Shown: positions 1 through 9,607, counted from the first letter of the stretch. The stretch is 64,000 bases of DNA from Calothrix sp. NIES-2100 (GCF_002368195.1 NZ_AP018178.1:7328645-7392644); one strand, 5' to 3'. The notes: generated from the sequence alone by a model not told the origin. Made by a program: numbers and translations.

Positions 1-158
1 AAATTGGGATGATTGAGATTTTCTGTTTTATAGTTCCCAAAGTTAAAAGCTTATATTAAATAAAATGTGAGTTCGACAGACTTCACCGATGATTCAGGGG
101 GAAGACTTCTCGCTTATACCGCCATCCCGCCGTCACCCTAGAAGGATGCGGCTAATCC

Positions 159-214
159 TACAAAGCCTGCAAAAGCAGGCTCAATTTCTTTAGCCTGCTT
201 TTGCAGGCTTTGTA
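159..214. repeat. Perfect 23-bp inverted repeat
   Basis: Arms 159-181 and 192-214 are exact reverse complements around a 10-base spacer. Each arm is itself a smaller palindrome (GCCTGC-AAAA-GCAGGC). A few flanking bases extend the pairing imperfectly. No T-tract follows, so it looks more like a mobile REP/MITE-type unit than a simple terminator. That class assignment is inference. Confidence 0.8.
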
Positions 215-403
215 AGGATAGCCCCAGGCTACCGGTTCCTGCGGGCGGTATGTCGGGTAAGCCAGAGAACTTTTTTATCAGCATTCAGGGATAAAACCCA
301 CCTTTGCCTTCTTCTTTGCACCTCTGCGCCTCTGGGTGAAAAAATCATACCTTCATCTACGCTAAGAATTTCCCGCAGTTATTGAGAATGGTGCAAGATA
401 TCA

Positions 404-604
404 GTTTACGAATCGCAAAAGTTAGTTTACAAGTCGCAAAACCTAATTTACAAGTGGCAAAAGCTTAATTTACGAATCGCAAAACCTAATTTACGAATCG
501 CAAAACCTAATTTACAAGTCGCAAAAGTTAGTTTACAAGTCGCAAAAGCTTAATTTACAAGTCGCAAAAGCTTAATTTACGAATCGCAAAAGTTAGTTTA
601 CAAC
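404..604. repeat. Tandem array of 21-22-bp units
   Basis: About nine consecutive copies of a unit close to TTTACRARTCGCAAAA plus a 5-6-base joiner (CCTAA, GCTTAA or GTTAG). Variants alternate CGAATCGC with CAAGTCGC. The array sits in non-coding DNA. It resembles in unit size the array at 59956-60178, but the unit sequence differs. Confidence 0.8.
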
Positions 605-790
605 TCAGAAGTACGACTTCTCTTAAGAACTTCCAAGTCAAAAAATATTCCATTGCTATTGTTCACAGTCAACAGTCAACCGTCAACAGTGAACAGTCAA
701 CAGTCCTCCACTGTATCTGGAGTGGTTCAATATAATATTTTTGCACCGCAGAGGGCGCAGAGACACAGAGGAAAAACGCAAAACTTGATT

Positions 791-2635
791 TTAATATGTT
801 GCTGGGGCAGAAAATACTACCCGAAAACCACAAATCCTCAATCCACCATCGGACTCATTCCAACTGCGACTGGCGCTGCGACAAAGTTCTGCACTGAAAC
901 TCCAAGAACCACCACGCAGTACGCGGCGATGAATATCACCGCCGTCTTCCCAAACTCTGGCATCTGAAGGGGCGTTATAATAATTGTTGTGCCAAGGATC
1001 GGCGCACCATTCCCAAACTAGCCCGTGCATGTCGTACAATCCAAAGGCGTTGGCGACTTCAAAACTGCCAACATTGGTGGTTTCTTTGCGGTTTTTACTA
1101 TCGCTACCACTACAGCTGACTAACTCAGGAGTGATGGTTTCACCAAAGTGAAAGGATGTGTTGGTTCCAGCGCGACAAGCATATTCCCATTCGGCTTCGC
1201 TGGGTAAACGATAGTCACGTCCGGTTTTTTCGGCTAGTCTGAGACAAAATTCTACAGCTTCATGCCAAGATACATTCTCTACTGGTCGATTTGGGCCTTT
1301 GTTTTTCGATGGGCTGGGATTTAGGGGTTGTTGGACTTTCGGTAAAGCGGCTACGGCTTTCCACTGTGCTTGGGTTACAGGATATTTTCCCATAAAAAAG
1401 GGTTCGACTGTTACTTTGTGTTGGGGACGTTCATCAGCGTCACCTTCAAATTCTGGGGAACCCATCATGAAAGCCCCGCCAGGAATTGATACCATTTCTA
1501 GGGCGATCGCTTTCCCCAATTCTTCGGTAAAATATTGACTATAAAGGCGATCGCGGTTGACTTCTCTACCTGCTGTATCTACTGTAACTACATCAAATTC
1601 AAAGCTTTGTAAAGAAGGTAATGGTTTGATGACTTTTTGTTGTTTTGTCTGTGGTGTTCCCGATAGTAATAGCCGCTGGGAAATTGCCAAAATTTCTGCT
1701 TCTAATGCCGATGTGGTGGTAGATTTTAAATCGTTGAGAACTTCGGTGGCGGTTTGATATCTATCTTTTGGTAAATGTTCCAGCAATTTATCAAGAATTT
1801 TTGCTAACCCAGTGCTAATGGTAATACCATGTTCTTGCAATCGCTCTGTCCATAACCACTGCGCATTCATGGCATCATAAAGATTGTCTTCAATGTGTCC
1901 TTCCATATTTTGGATGGGCAAACATTGAGTTAAAAGACGAACACAAGTTACACCTAAAGCATATAAATCGCTAGCATGACAAGCAAAGCCAGCCATTTGT
2001 TCTGTGGGCGCATAACCAATTGTATAAATTACTGTCGCTTGTTTTGCTAAACTCGTTTGTGTTACCTGTTTCGCACCACCAAAATCAATTAATACTGGTT
2101 TCCCATCGCTATCGCGGCGGATAATATTTTCTGGTTTAATATCCCGATGAATTACATTATGGGAGTGGATAAAATCAAGAACTGGCAATAAATCAGCTAA
2201 GAGTTGGCGAATTTCTACTTCAGTAAAGCATTGTCCTTGAACTTCTTGTAAAAGTGTTTTTCCTTGAATAAATTCTTGTACCAGATATAAACTGGCACCT
2301 TGTTCAAAGTAAGCTAGTAATCGGGGAATTTGAGTATGATTTTCTCCGAGTTCATACAGCCGAAATGCTTCTTCTTTAAAGAATTCTGCGGCTTTTTTAC
2401 GTTGTCCAGTTCCTTGCACTTGGGGAAAAAATTGCTTGATGACACAAGGCGCATCGAGTCTATCTACATCCTCTGCGGCATAGGTTCTACTGAAACCACC
2501 TTCACCTAATAGCCTTAAAACACGGTAGCGGTTTCTGAGCATTTTGCCAAAGTTGTTTTGTCCACAACTTATACAAAATATATTGCTGTCATGATTGAAT
2601 GGATTCGAGCAATTGGGATTTTGGCAGATTTGCAT
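791..2635 (-). CDS. Ser/Thr protein kinase with C-terminal FGE-sulfatase domain
   Basis: A 614-residue protein. The N-terminus has a short zinc-ribbon-like segment (C4, C9, C21, C24). A Hanks-type kinase domain follows at about 37-310, with the GEGGFSRTY loop at 44-52, catalytic Lys67, HRDIKPEN at 163-170 and DFG at 184-186, all intact. Residues about 378-614 form a formylglycine-generating-enzyme/sulfatase-modifying domain that begins with a PGGAFMMGS motif and contains RLPSEAEWEYA and a final RGGSW block. Only one Cys is visible in the region where true FGEs carry their catalytic pair, so a binding or regulatory role is more likely than FGly synthesis. No transmembrane segment is seen. It probably phosphorylates cytosolic targets that are unknown here. 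The gene stands alone on the minus strand. Kinase-FGE fusions are common in filamentous cyanobacteria. Confidence 0.9.
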   Translation of the reverse strand: MQICQNPNCSNPFNHDSNIFCISCGQNNFGKMLRNRYRVLRLLGEGGFSRTYAAEDVDRLDAPCVIKQFFPQVQGTGQRKKAAEFFKEEAFRLYELGENHTQIPRLLAYFEQGASLYLVQEFIQGKTLLQEVQGQCFTEVEIRQLLADLLPVLDFIHSHNVIHRDIKPENIIRRDSDGKPVLIDFGGAKQVTQTSLAKQATVIYTIGYAPTEQMAGFACHASDLYALGVTCVRLLTQCLPIQNMEGHIEDNLYDAMNAQWLWTERLQEHGITISTGLAKILDKLLEHLPKDRYQTATEVLNDLKSTTTSALEAEILAISQRLLLSGTPQTKQQKVIKPLPSLQSFEFDVVTVDTAGREVNRDRLYSQYFTEELGKAIALEMVSIPGGAFMMGSPEFEGDADERPQHKVTVEPFFMGKYPVTQAQWKAVAALPKVQQPLNPSPSKNKGPNRPVENVSWHEAVEFCLRLAEKTGRDYRLPSEAEWEYACRAGTNTSFHFGETITPELVSCSGSDSKNRKETTNVGSFEVANAFGLYDMHGLVWEWCADPWHNNYYNAPSDARVWEDGGDIHRRVLRGGSWSFSAELCRSASRSWNESDGGLRICGFRVVFSAPATY

Positions 2636-2983
2636 AGTGTAGGGTAGGTAGCATCTTGTCCAAAGTAAGCCCCAATATTATCTAAGTGAAAACAGATCTC
2701 TATCCAAATAAGTATGGAATAGTTTAATCTTTGTAGATACTTGGATAAGTAAATACCGATAAATCCATTTTATTTGTTAATCTCTGTTTGTAACTTTTTC
2801 AATATGAGTATTTCTAAAATTTATTATTTTTCTTACATAAAGAATAATAATAGGAATTTCCGATATTTGTCAACAGAATGATAGTTGTATTGGTCAATAC
2901 AGCTAAGATCAAAGCCTGTTAATTGCTGTGTCTCAGTGCAAATCTTCCTGCTAAAAGCTTTTGGGTTTTAATTAACTAAAAAT
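2636..2983. other. AT-rich intergenic region
   Basis: 348 bases between the potC-like gene and the kinase, both on the minus strand. It presumably holds the kinase promoter next to position 2635. No hairpin with a T-tract and no reading frame stood out. Confidence 0.5.
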
Positions 2984-3817
2984 TTAAACTTCTTCTCCGT
3001 AAGCGCGAATTAATTCGGCTACAAAAGCGACGATAGCAGAAACGAAAATTAAGATAACGCTGAGAGCATTAATATCAGGTTTAACACCAGTTCTAATGCG
3101 ACTAAAAATTTCCATTGGTAAAGTGTTAAAACCACTACCTGCTGTAAAACTGGCGATGAGAAAATCATCTAAACTCAAGACAAAAGCCAGCAGACAACCA
3201 GAAATAATACCAGGCATTAGCTGGGGTAATAATACTTTAATAAAAGCCTGTACTGGTGTAGCACCTAAATCTAAAGCTGCTTCCTCCAGGTGGGGATTTA
3301 AATGAGTCAGCCGGGAAGCAACCACAAGTCCGACATAGGCAAGACAGAATACCACATGGGCGGCAATAACTGTCCACAAACTTAAGGGAATGGCAAATGC
3401 GGCTAAAAAAACGAGAGTGGCGACGGCGATCGCAATATCGGGGATAATCAACGGTAAATAAGAAATGCCACTATACAATTTCTTGAGAGGAAACTGATAA
3501 CGTGCTAAACCCACAGCCATCAACGTTCCCAACACCGCTGAAATCGCCACTGCACTAAAAGCAACTATCAAACTATTGCGCAAAGCTGAGACAATACGCT
3601 CATCACTGAATAATTGGCGATACCAATCGAGGGTAAATCCTTGCCAACTTGCACTGTAAGGCGACTTGTTAAAGCTATAAAAGGCAAGTACCAGTATAGG
3701 CAGGTACATGAAGATAAATATAATTACTGATAAAACCGCCTGCCAGACGACACGCGGTTTTTTTGAGGATGGCGAAATATTCACGTTAGGTTTTTTAATG
3801 ATAATATAATCAGCCAA
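2984..3817 (-). CDS. potC: ABC transporter permease, PotC type (spermidine/putrescine-like)
   Basis: A 277-residue inner-membrane protein with about six hydrophobic segments (first near 24-46). The binding-protein-dependent permease signature is present: EEAALDLGA followed by an LPQLMPGI block near 190-215. That places it in the PotC/PhnV family of importer permeases for polyamines or similar solutes. The frame opens with TTG (3817) preceded by no clear ribosome site; an in-frame GTG at 3784 is an alternative, so the start is uncertain. No partner ATPase, PotB-type permease or binding protein lies within the window, so the other subunits must be encoded elsewhere or be shared. The substrate cannot be read from the sequence. 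Confidence 0.85.
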   Translation of the reverse strand: MADYIIIKKPNVNISPSSKKPRVVWQAVLSVIIFIFMYLPILVLAFYSFNKSPYSASWQGFTLDWYRQLFSDERIVSALRNSLIVAFSAVAISAVLGTLMAVGLARYQFPLKKLYSGISYLPLIIPDIAIAVATLVFLAAFAIPLSLWTVIAAHVVFCLAYVGLVVASRLTHLNPHLEEAALDLGATPVQAFIKVLLPQLMPGIISGCLLAFVLSLDDFLIASFTAGSGFNTLPMEIFSRIRTGVKPDINALSVILIFVSAIVAFVAELIRAYGEEV

Positions 3818-4262
3818 ACATTATATTCTCATGATGTTTAAAAGTCAAGATGAGCTAGTTGACAAGCGATAGTTTTGGGCAATGACAACCGCAACTGCTG
3901 AAAATAACCGATTCAAGTATCTGCAAAAAGCTAGCCAGTGCCATGAGTTGATTATCCTGAAAAACATGAATTTAGTGCTGAATCAATCAATTTCAGAATT
4001 ATTTGTGGCAAAACATAAACCAAGATATGTGCTACAGGTTGACTCAAAAAGATGAAATTTACCTCTAGAGGAGAAGATAATTTCCCTACAAAGATAGAAG
4101 AATAAGCGAAAACTAAAAGTCTACTATGATTGAGTAATTCATAAATTTGCTTGGCGTTCAAAGAGTGCTTTGGGCAATTGTTGCATAGCTGGAAATTATT
4201 CATTAAATATGCAACTGACAAAGCCGAAACATCTCAGCCAAGACTAACTTTTCAGGAGGTTT
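3818..4262. other. Intergenic region between divergent genes
   Basis: 445 bases separate the potC-like gene (minus) from the glycosyltransferase (plus), so promoters for both should lie here. A strong ribosome site AGGAGG sits just before the ATG at 4263. The 89-codon minus frame at 3952-4221 has no recognisable motif or ribosome site and is not called. Confidence 0.5.
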
Positions 4263-5351
4263 GTGATGCGAATTGCTCAGATAGCCCCACTATGGGAGAG
4301 AGTACCACCTCCAGCTTATGGAGGTATAGAATTAGTAGTGGGGTTGCTGACAGATGAACTGGTGCGACGCGGACATGAAGTCACACTATTTGCATCAGGA
4401 GATTCTATCACTTTAGCAGAGCTAGAATCAGTTCACCCCCGTGCTTTAAGACTCGATCCGAATGTGAAAGAGTATGGCATTTACGAGATGCTGCAATTGG
4501 GTTTAGTCTATGATCGAGCCGACGAATTTGATATTATTCATTCCCATATGGGTTGTGCAGCCTTACCCTATGCGAATCTGGTAAAAACCCCCACAGTTCA
4601 TACGTTGCATGGTATTTTTACCCCTGACAACGAAAAGATGTTTAAATATGCTAAGAATCAACCTTATATCAGTATTTCCCATGCCCAACGGGAACCAAGA
4701 TTAGGGCTGAATTATGTAGCCACAGCATATAACGGCATTGATGTTAGCAGTTATAAATATCATGCTCAACCCAATGATCCGCCTTACCTAGCATTTTTGG
4801 GACGGATATCTCCAGAGAAAGGAACACATTTAGCGATCGCCATTGCTAAACAAGCCGGATGGCATTTAAAAATTGCCGGCAAGGTAGATGTCGTTGATGT
4901 AGAATATTACGAAAAAGAAATCAAACCCCTAATTGACGGCAAACAAATTGAGTATTTAGGTGAAGCGAACCATGAGCAAAAAAATGCCCTCATGGGAGGT
5001 GCGGTAGCAACTTTATTCCCCATAACTTGGCGAGAACCATTTGGGTTAGTCATGGTGGAATCGATGGCCGCAGGTACACCAGTGATAGCGATGAAACTTG
5101 GCTCGACAGTGGAAGTAATCGATCACGGCAAAACAGGCTTTCTCTGCGAAAATATGGAAGAGTTCGTCAGTGCGATCGCTAAAGTGACAGATTTAGACCG
5201 CTATGCTTGTAGACAGTATGTAGAGAACCGCTTTAGCTTGCAAAAGATGACCGACAGTTATGAAGCAGTTTATCGACAGATTCTGCAAAAGCGATTTGCT
5301 CAGAATGGTCATTCCCATAGTTTAGTTGGTTTAGGCAATAGCCGCATTTAG
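4263..5351 (+). CDS. Glycosyltransferase family 4
   Basis: A 362-residue GT-B-fold protein. The N-terminal acceptor domain begins with IAQIAPLWERVPPPAYGGIE, and the C-terminal domain has the donor-binding RISPEKG motif (near 180) and the E-x7-E block EPFGLVMVESMAAGTPVIA (near 258-276). These are hallmarks of retaining, nucleotide-sugar-dependent GT4 enzymes. It probably acts in the cytosol on a polysaccharide or glycolipid acceptor; sugar and acceptor are unknown. The start is well supported by AGGAGG about seven bases upstream of ATG. It is monocistronic and followed by minisatellite-like repeats. Confidence 0.9.
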   Translation: MMRIAQIAPLWERVPPPAYGGIELVVGLLTDELVRRGHEVTLFASGDSITLAELESVHPRALRLDPNVKEYGIYEMLQLGLVYDRADEFDIIHSHMGCAALPYANLVKTPTVHTLHGIFTPDNEKMFKYAKNQPYISISHAQREPRLGLNYVATAYNGIDVSSYKYHAQPNDPPYLAFLGRISPEKGTHLAIAIAKQAGWHLKIAGKVDVVDVEYYEKEIKPLIDGKQIEYLGEANHEQKNALMGGAVATLFPITWREPFGLVMVESMAAGTPVIAMKLGSTVEVIDHGKTGFLCENMEEFVSAIAKVTDLDRYACRQYVENRFSLQKMTDSYEAVYRQILQKRFAQNGHSHSLVGLGNSRI

Positions 5352-5937
5352 GTGGATCTTTCTGGTTCACCTTTTTATTGACTGATTGCAGCAGCGAGAA
5401 GACACAAGCCAATCAGAATCCTAAGTTTAACTCCTCTATAACACACAGATATTCATCGCCGTCCATCGATGTTTATCTGTGTTTTTTTGTAAATGGGCAT
5501 TGGGCATTGGGCATGGGGCATTGGGCATTGGGCATTTCTTATTTATCTCCCTTCCCTTGTCCCCCACACTCCCCACACTCCCCACACTCCCCACACTCCC
5601 CACACTCCCTCATCCCCTCTGCTAAAAATCTTCTGCCATATTTGCAGGACACATACCACAAATATGGGTAATATAGTTTCAAAATGTTAAATTCAGTAGA
5701 TTTAACAGTTGTGCTTAACTTATCAGCGCTTTAGTTGCAACAGTCAGCATCTACCACAGGTTTATTTTTTTCAGCGCTTTGATGCTTTAGCAAGTCTGAG
5801 GCATTGAAAACGGCTGCGCTCTGGTGGGTATTTAATAATACTTCATATTTCCCAGAGCAAAACCATGTTTTTGACTCATGACTGTGTATTCCCAATAGGC
5901 AATTTGTCAATATGTTGAGTAACATAATCGACATACT
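5352..5937. repeat. Intergenic region with short tandem repeats
   Basis: 586 bases without a convincing gene. At about 5494-5540 there are tandem GGGCATT/GGGCATG units, and at about 5565-5610 tandem CCCACACT units, typical short tandemly repeated sequences of Nostocales. The 97-codon frame here is only translation of these repeats. Confidence 0.8.
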
Positions 5938-8082
5938 ATGACTTCAGAGTATAAAAAGTTATTCTATTTTCACAGGAGTGCTGTCAAAGTGATTTCCCCT
6001 ATTGTGTTTCCTAAAACTCGTAGATCTGATATTCTGCCAGCTACTTTGAATGGCGATCGCGCACATTCTCAGCCAGAATCCGGGCTGAATACAGTTGGTC
6101 GCGCCTCCGTATTATCTTTAAGTTTAGGTATAAGTTTAGCTTTATTGACTTGCTTGGGAAGCAGTGTTAAAAGCGCCTTTGCCCAAGTGCCGCCTGTGGG
6201 AGAAAAACAAATTTCTCAGGTAAATGTGCTGTTTGTTAACCCTGGTAGCGGCGAAGACAAAGAAGGCAATGGTGATGAACGCGCTCCCTTCAAAACTATT
6301 ACCCAAGCGATACACAAAGCTACTACAAATACCGTAATTATGCTGACTCCAGGCACTTATAGTAGCGAAACTGGAGAGGTATTTCCGTTAATCCTCAGAC
6401 AGGGGATTTCAATTCAAGGGGACGCGAGTAATCAAGGTCAAGGGATTACAATTGTTGGCGGTGGTGAATATCTCAGCCGCAGTTATGGTGGTCAAAACGT
6501 CACAATTGTGGGAGCAAACCAAACAGGTTTAACGGGGGTAACAGTAACTAATCCCAATCCTCGCGGTTATGGTTTGTGGATTGAATCAAGTAATCCCATA
6601 GTTTCTCAAAACACATTTACTGGCAATACCCAAGATGGAGTGTTTGTGACGGGCACTGCCACACCAACTATTACTCAAAATAACTTTTATCGCAATGGCG
6701 CTAATGGAATCACCATCGCTGGTACTTCCCAAGCCCAGGTACGGGAAAATATTTTTCAAGAAACCGGCTATGGTATTAATATTGCCCAAAATGCGGCTCC
6801 TGTGATTTTAAACAATCAAATTCAGCGCAACAGATCGGGGATTATCGTCCAAGCCAACGCCCACCCAATTTTACGGAATAATATTATTGAGGGTAGTAAA
6901 GAAGATGGGATGGTAGCGATCGCCCAAGCCATGCCAGATTTAGGTAATGATACGGAACCTGGTAGTAATCAATTTCGCAATAATGCCCGTTACGACATTA
7001 ACGCCAATGCTGCCAAACAGGTAATTGCTGCCGTTGGGAATAATTTGACTAGCGATCGCATTGCTGGCAGAGTAGATATAAAAGTTGTTAGCAGAACAGT
7101 CACCTCAAGTAATGCACAACCTGCTGCTGCTGGTCTCCAAGAAATCCCTAGCAATGGTGAAATCATCTTTTCTGCACCTGGACTTGCTCAAACTCCTAAC
7201 CAGGTAAACGTACCATCTGCCAACAACAGCAATTCTCCTAATAACCTGACCATTGGCCAATTGAACACCCAACTATTACCACTCCAAGCAGCCAACACAT
7301 CACGCACAGTTACCCAACTCAATCCACCGCCACCCAACCCCACAGTCAACTCCGCCGTTCCTGGCTTTCCTGTCCCCAGCAGCTTGGTAGGTAAACAAAC
7401 AGCAATTGCAAATGTGCCACCATCTGGGAATCCGGCAAATGTACCACAGTTAAATTATTTACAAATTAATACCAATGCAATTGAGTTTACCCCACCTCTA
7501 CCTCCCAGCAACTCTGTAGTCAAGCCATCTGCATCGAGAGCTAGGGGTAAAAAACAGTCGTCACAAAGGCGACCAGTGTCTCCAGGGGGGAACTCCAATC
7601 TTTTGCCTGTTCCCAATTCCAATATCCCCATTGGTAATACCCGGAATATGCGCAAAGTCCCAGTACCTGAAGGTTATCCGACTGAGAATTATGGCAGTGC
7701 ATCGCCGAATAATACCACACCAATAAGTGCTGACTCCTTACCAAATGCTGTAGTGCCGATGGGTAATACTCCACTACCGGATCGTGGTACAACACCAACG
7801 AGTGCAGATTCCTTACCAAATGCTGTATTGCCGATGGGTAGCAATCCTCCATCCTACGGTGGTACAACCCCGATGGGTGTACGTTACCGCGTATTGGTGG
7901 AAGTGGCAACCCAAAGAGATCAGGATTTAGTGCGATACCTTATTCCTGGTGCTTTTTCTACAGTCTCCCAAGGACGCAACTTCATGCAAGCAGGAGTATT
8001 TAGCAATCGCTCTAACGCTGAAGGGGTAATCAACATGCTCAATAGTAATGGTTTTAGAGCGATGGTTGAGGTATTGAATTGA
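5938..8082 (+). CDS. Secreted parallel beta-helix (DUF1565) protein with SPOR-like C-terminus
   Basis: A 714-residue protein. A hydrophobic stretch at about 57-80 ending in AFAQ looks like a signal peptide after an unusually long 56-residue N-terminal extension; a start further downstream is possible. Residues about 95-350 match the DUF1565/NosD-like right-handed beta-helix: a VNPGSGEDKEG opening followed by repeated N-x-I/F-xx-N turns. A Pro/Asn/Ser-rich linker (about 390-650) contains two near-identical segments around SADSLPNAV. The last roughly 65 residues (RYRVLVEV...FMQAGVF...AMVEVLN) resemble an SPOR peptidoglycan-binding fold. Envelope or surface location is inferred. The partner polysaccharide is unknown. 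Confidence 0.8.
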   Translation: MTSEYKKLFYFHRSAVKVISPIVFPKTRRSDILPATLNGDRAHSQPESGLNTVGRASVLSLSLGISLALLTCLGSSVKSAFAQVPPVGEKQISQVNVLFVNPGSGEDKEGNGDERAPFKTITQAIHKATTNTVIMLTPGTYSSETGEVFPLILRQGISIQGDASNQGQGITIVGGGEYLSRSYGGQNVTIVGANQTGLTGVTVTNPNPRGYGLWIESSNPIVSQNTFTGNTQDGVFVTGTATPTITQNNFYRNGANGITIAGTSQAQVRENIFQETGYGINIAQNAAPVILNNQIQRNRSGIIVQANAHPILRNNIIEGSKEDGMVAIAQAMPDLGNDTEPGSNQFRNNARYDINANAAKQVIAAVGNNLTSDRIAGRVDIKVVSRTVTSSNAQPAAAGLQEIPSNGEIIFSAPGLAQTPNQVNVPSANNSNSPNNLTIGQLNTQLLPLQAANTSRTVTQLNPPPPNPTVNSAVPGFPVPSSLVGKQTAIANVPPSGNPANVPQLNYLQINTNAIEFTPPLPPSNSVVKPSASRARGKKQSSQRRPVSPGGNSNLLPVPNSNIPIGNTRNMRKVPVPEGYPTENYGSASPNNTTPISADSLPNAVVPMGNTPLPDRGTTPTSADSLPNAVLPMGSNPPSYGGTTPMGVRYRVLVEVATQRDQDLVRYLIPGAFSTVSQGRNFMQAGVFSNRSNAEGVINMLNSNGFRAMVEVLN

Positions 8083-8348
8083 TGGAAAAGGGGTTAGGGG
8101 CTGGGGGCTAGGGGCTAGGGGGCAGAGGAGACAAGGGAAGGGGGACACTTCGGCTTCGCTCAGTGACCGGAGGACAAGGGAGACAAATAACTATTGCCCC
8201 ATGCCCAATGCCCACTCGCCCTGAGCGTAAAGCCTTCGGCATAGCTTCGCTTAGCGCGAAGCGTCTCGTTCGCGCAGCGTCTCCCCTTGGGAGAAGAGAA
8301 GCCGTTCGCGTAGCGGACGCACCAGAAGGGATGCCCCATACCCATTTT
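8083..8348. repeat. G-rich and REP-like repeats between convergent genes
   Basis: After the stop at 8082 come GGGGCTA-type G-rich runs (8090-8120). Then follows a GC-rich mosaic (about 8210-8330) with the motifs GCGTCTCGTTCGCGCAGCG and CGTTCGCGTAGCGGACGC. The same family reappears near 43690-43735 and 56450-56510. Apparent frames on both strands here are artefacts of palindromic content. Confidence 0.75.
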
Positions 8349-8957
8349 TCAATCCCCTGCAATCTCGCGATAGGCTTGTTGGCAATGCTCATAATTTTCC
8401 GGCAGAATTTCCGCATTGCCAAAACACAATTGTTCGTGAGTGGTAATTAAAGTTTCATAGGGCTGTATTGGCGTGACAGAGGAACGTAACAATTGTAAAT
8501 ATTCGCCATCAGTGCGGCTGGGTTGATGGCGAACAACGCTAGTATCATGCAAGTGCTGCAACATAGCCAGATAAAGACAACGACAAGCTTCCCGATAATT
8601 ACCTTGACGGTAAAATTGTTGCGATCGCGCTAACAATAAACCAACAGAGAATTCATGAGAAATAATGGTTGGGTTAGTAGCATCATAATTGCCTGTTCTG
8701 CTTAACCAAGAATATACATAAGGGCGGAATTCTCGCCACAATCGCCAAACCAACCAGACCAAAAATAAGCCGACAACCAGCCAAAACAGTAAATTCAGTA
8801 CCCGACCTAGCCAAGGACTGATTGACCATCCTGGAGGCCATTGTGGTAACGCTGATTCAAAACGGGAAAACTCATATTCTATCCATTCTCCCGCTTGTTG
8901 TTGCAACTGAGAAAGCTGCCAATCCCAGCTGTTTTTTTCAAAAGTATCTGTTGACAT
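8349..8957 (-). CDS. DUF4129 domain membrane protein
   Basis: A 202-residue protein. A Trp-rich N-terminal part leads into a single hydrophobic segment (about 52-70, LLFWLVVGLFLVWLVW). A cytosolic C-terminal DUF4129 domain follows (about 110-200), recognised by the ARSQQFYRQGNYREACRCLY helix pair and the TDGEYL motif. In other bacteria DUF4129 proteins sit beside MoxR ATPases and DUF4350 or transglutaminase-like proteins. None of those is adjacent here, so the function is open. Short tandem repeats (8958-9103) lie just upstream of the start. Confidence 0.8.
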   Translation of the reverse strand: MSTDTFEKNSWDWQLSQLQQQAGEWIEYEFSRFESALPQWPPGWSISPWLGRVLNLLFWLVVGLFLVWLVWRLWREFRPYVYSWLSRTGNYDATNPTIISHEFSVGLLLARSQQFYRQGNYREACRCLYLAMLQHLHDTSVVRHQPSRTDGEYLQLLRSSVTPIQPYETLITTHEQLCFGNAEILPENYEHCQQAYREIAGD

Positions 8958-9103
8958 AGGGGATGAGGGGGATGAGGGAGTGTGGGGAGTGTGGGAGACA
9001 AGGAGGACAAGGGGGACAAGGGAGACATGGGGAGTGTGGGGGGAGATTATAAAAGCTTTCCACCCCTCCTAATGACCAATGACCAATGACCAATGACCAA
9101 TGA
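8958..9103. repeat. Heptamer short tandem repeats
   Basis: Contains GGGGATGAGG and GGGGAGTGTGG runs, then AATGACC units repeated at about 9072-9105, ending inside the 3' edge of the DUF2243 gene region. Non-coding. Confidence 0.75.
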
Positions 9104-9607
9104 CTATTGACTATTGACCCTTGACTCCCCGTTGACTTTGCTACTTTGTATCATGAGCCAACCGACAACAACAAGTAGCGCACCAAATATGAGAAATCCC
9201 AAATCCCAAGCTAACTGATTTGGCCCTGGTTTGACATGGTGGATACCAAGAATTTGATGATCAATTAGCCCTTCAACTAGATTAAACAATCCAAAACCAA
9301 AGAGTATAGACCCAATAAAAGTTTGCGCTGACCAAGGAACATCTTCACGCCTGCCAGCCCGCCATAACAAGGCGACTCCAACTACAGTCAGCACCCAATC
9401 TAAGGCATGAAATATCCCATCCCATACCATGTTTAAATCTATATTTGAGGTACTGGTCAAGGGACGAACATTACTTAACATATGATGCCATTGGAGAATC
9501 TGATGCAGCACAATACCATCGATAAATCCTCCTAGACCTAAACCTAGAAAAATCCCAGCAATAATCAGTGGTAATGGTCGCTTAATTTTTTCACTGTTGA
9601 CCTCCAT
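9104..9607 (-). CDS. DUF2243 family membrane protein
   Basis: A 167-residue protein with four predicted transmembrane segments. It matches the DUF2243 family through the GFIDGIVLHQILQWHHML motif near the N-terminus and a second, similar half (LVEGLIDHQILGIHHV). Conserved His residues in both halves suggest a metal or haem site, but no function is established. I chose ATG 9607 because GGAG lies six bases upstream; an in-frame ATG at 9619 has no ribosome site. The extreme 3' end runs into heptamer-like repeat sequence. Confidence 0.8.
   Translation of the reverse strand: MEVNSEKIKRPLPLIIAGIFLGLGLGGFIDGIVLHQILQWHHMLSNVRPLTSTSNIDLNMVWDGIFHALDWVLTVVGVALLWRAGRREDVPWSAQTFIGSILFGFGLFNLVEGLIDHQILGIHHVKPGPNQLAWDLGFLIFGALLVVVGWLMIQSSKVNGESRVNSQ

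Larger units (their letters stand above)
1..790. other. Gene-free left end with repeats
   Basis: No convincing reading frame is seen on either strand. The stretch holds a long perfect inverted repeat (159-214), a 21-22-bp tandem array (about 404-604), and short runs of the 'GTCAACAGTCAACAGT' type near 660-710. It lies downstream of the kinase gene that ends at 791. The 104-codon frame at 653-967 is a shadow: it runs through repeats and into the 3' end of that kinase. Confidence 0.7.

Noticed and set aside
404..604. CRISPR array
   Set aside because: Units are contiguous 21-22-bp tandem copies with no variable spacers of 30-40 bases, and no cas genes are present.
653..967. 104-codon plus-strand frame
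   Set aside because: Overlaps repeats and the 3' end of the Ser/Thr kinase on the other strand; no ribosome site or protein motif.
3952..4221. 89-codon minus-strand frame
   Set aside because: No recognised motif, no ribosome site, AT-rich divergent promoter region; likely chance.
5378..5671. 97-codon frame with HSPHSPHSP repeats
   Set aside because: Direct translation of the CCCACACT tandem repeat; not a protein signature.
8108..8450. Overlapping Arg/Ala-rich frames on both strands
   Set aside because: Produced by palindromic GC-rich REP-like repeats and the reverse of the DUF4129 gene.
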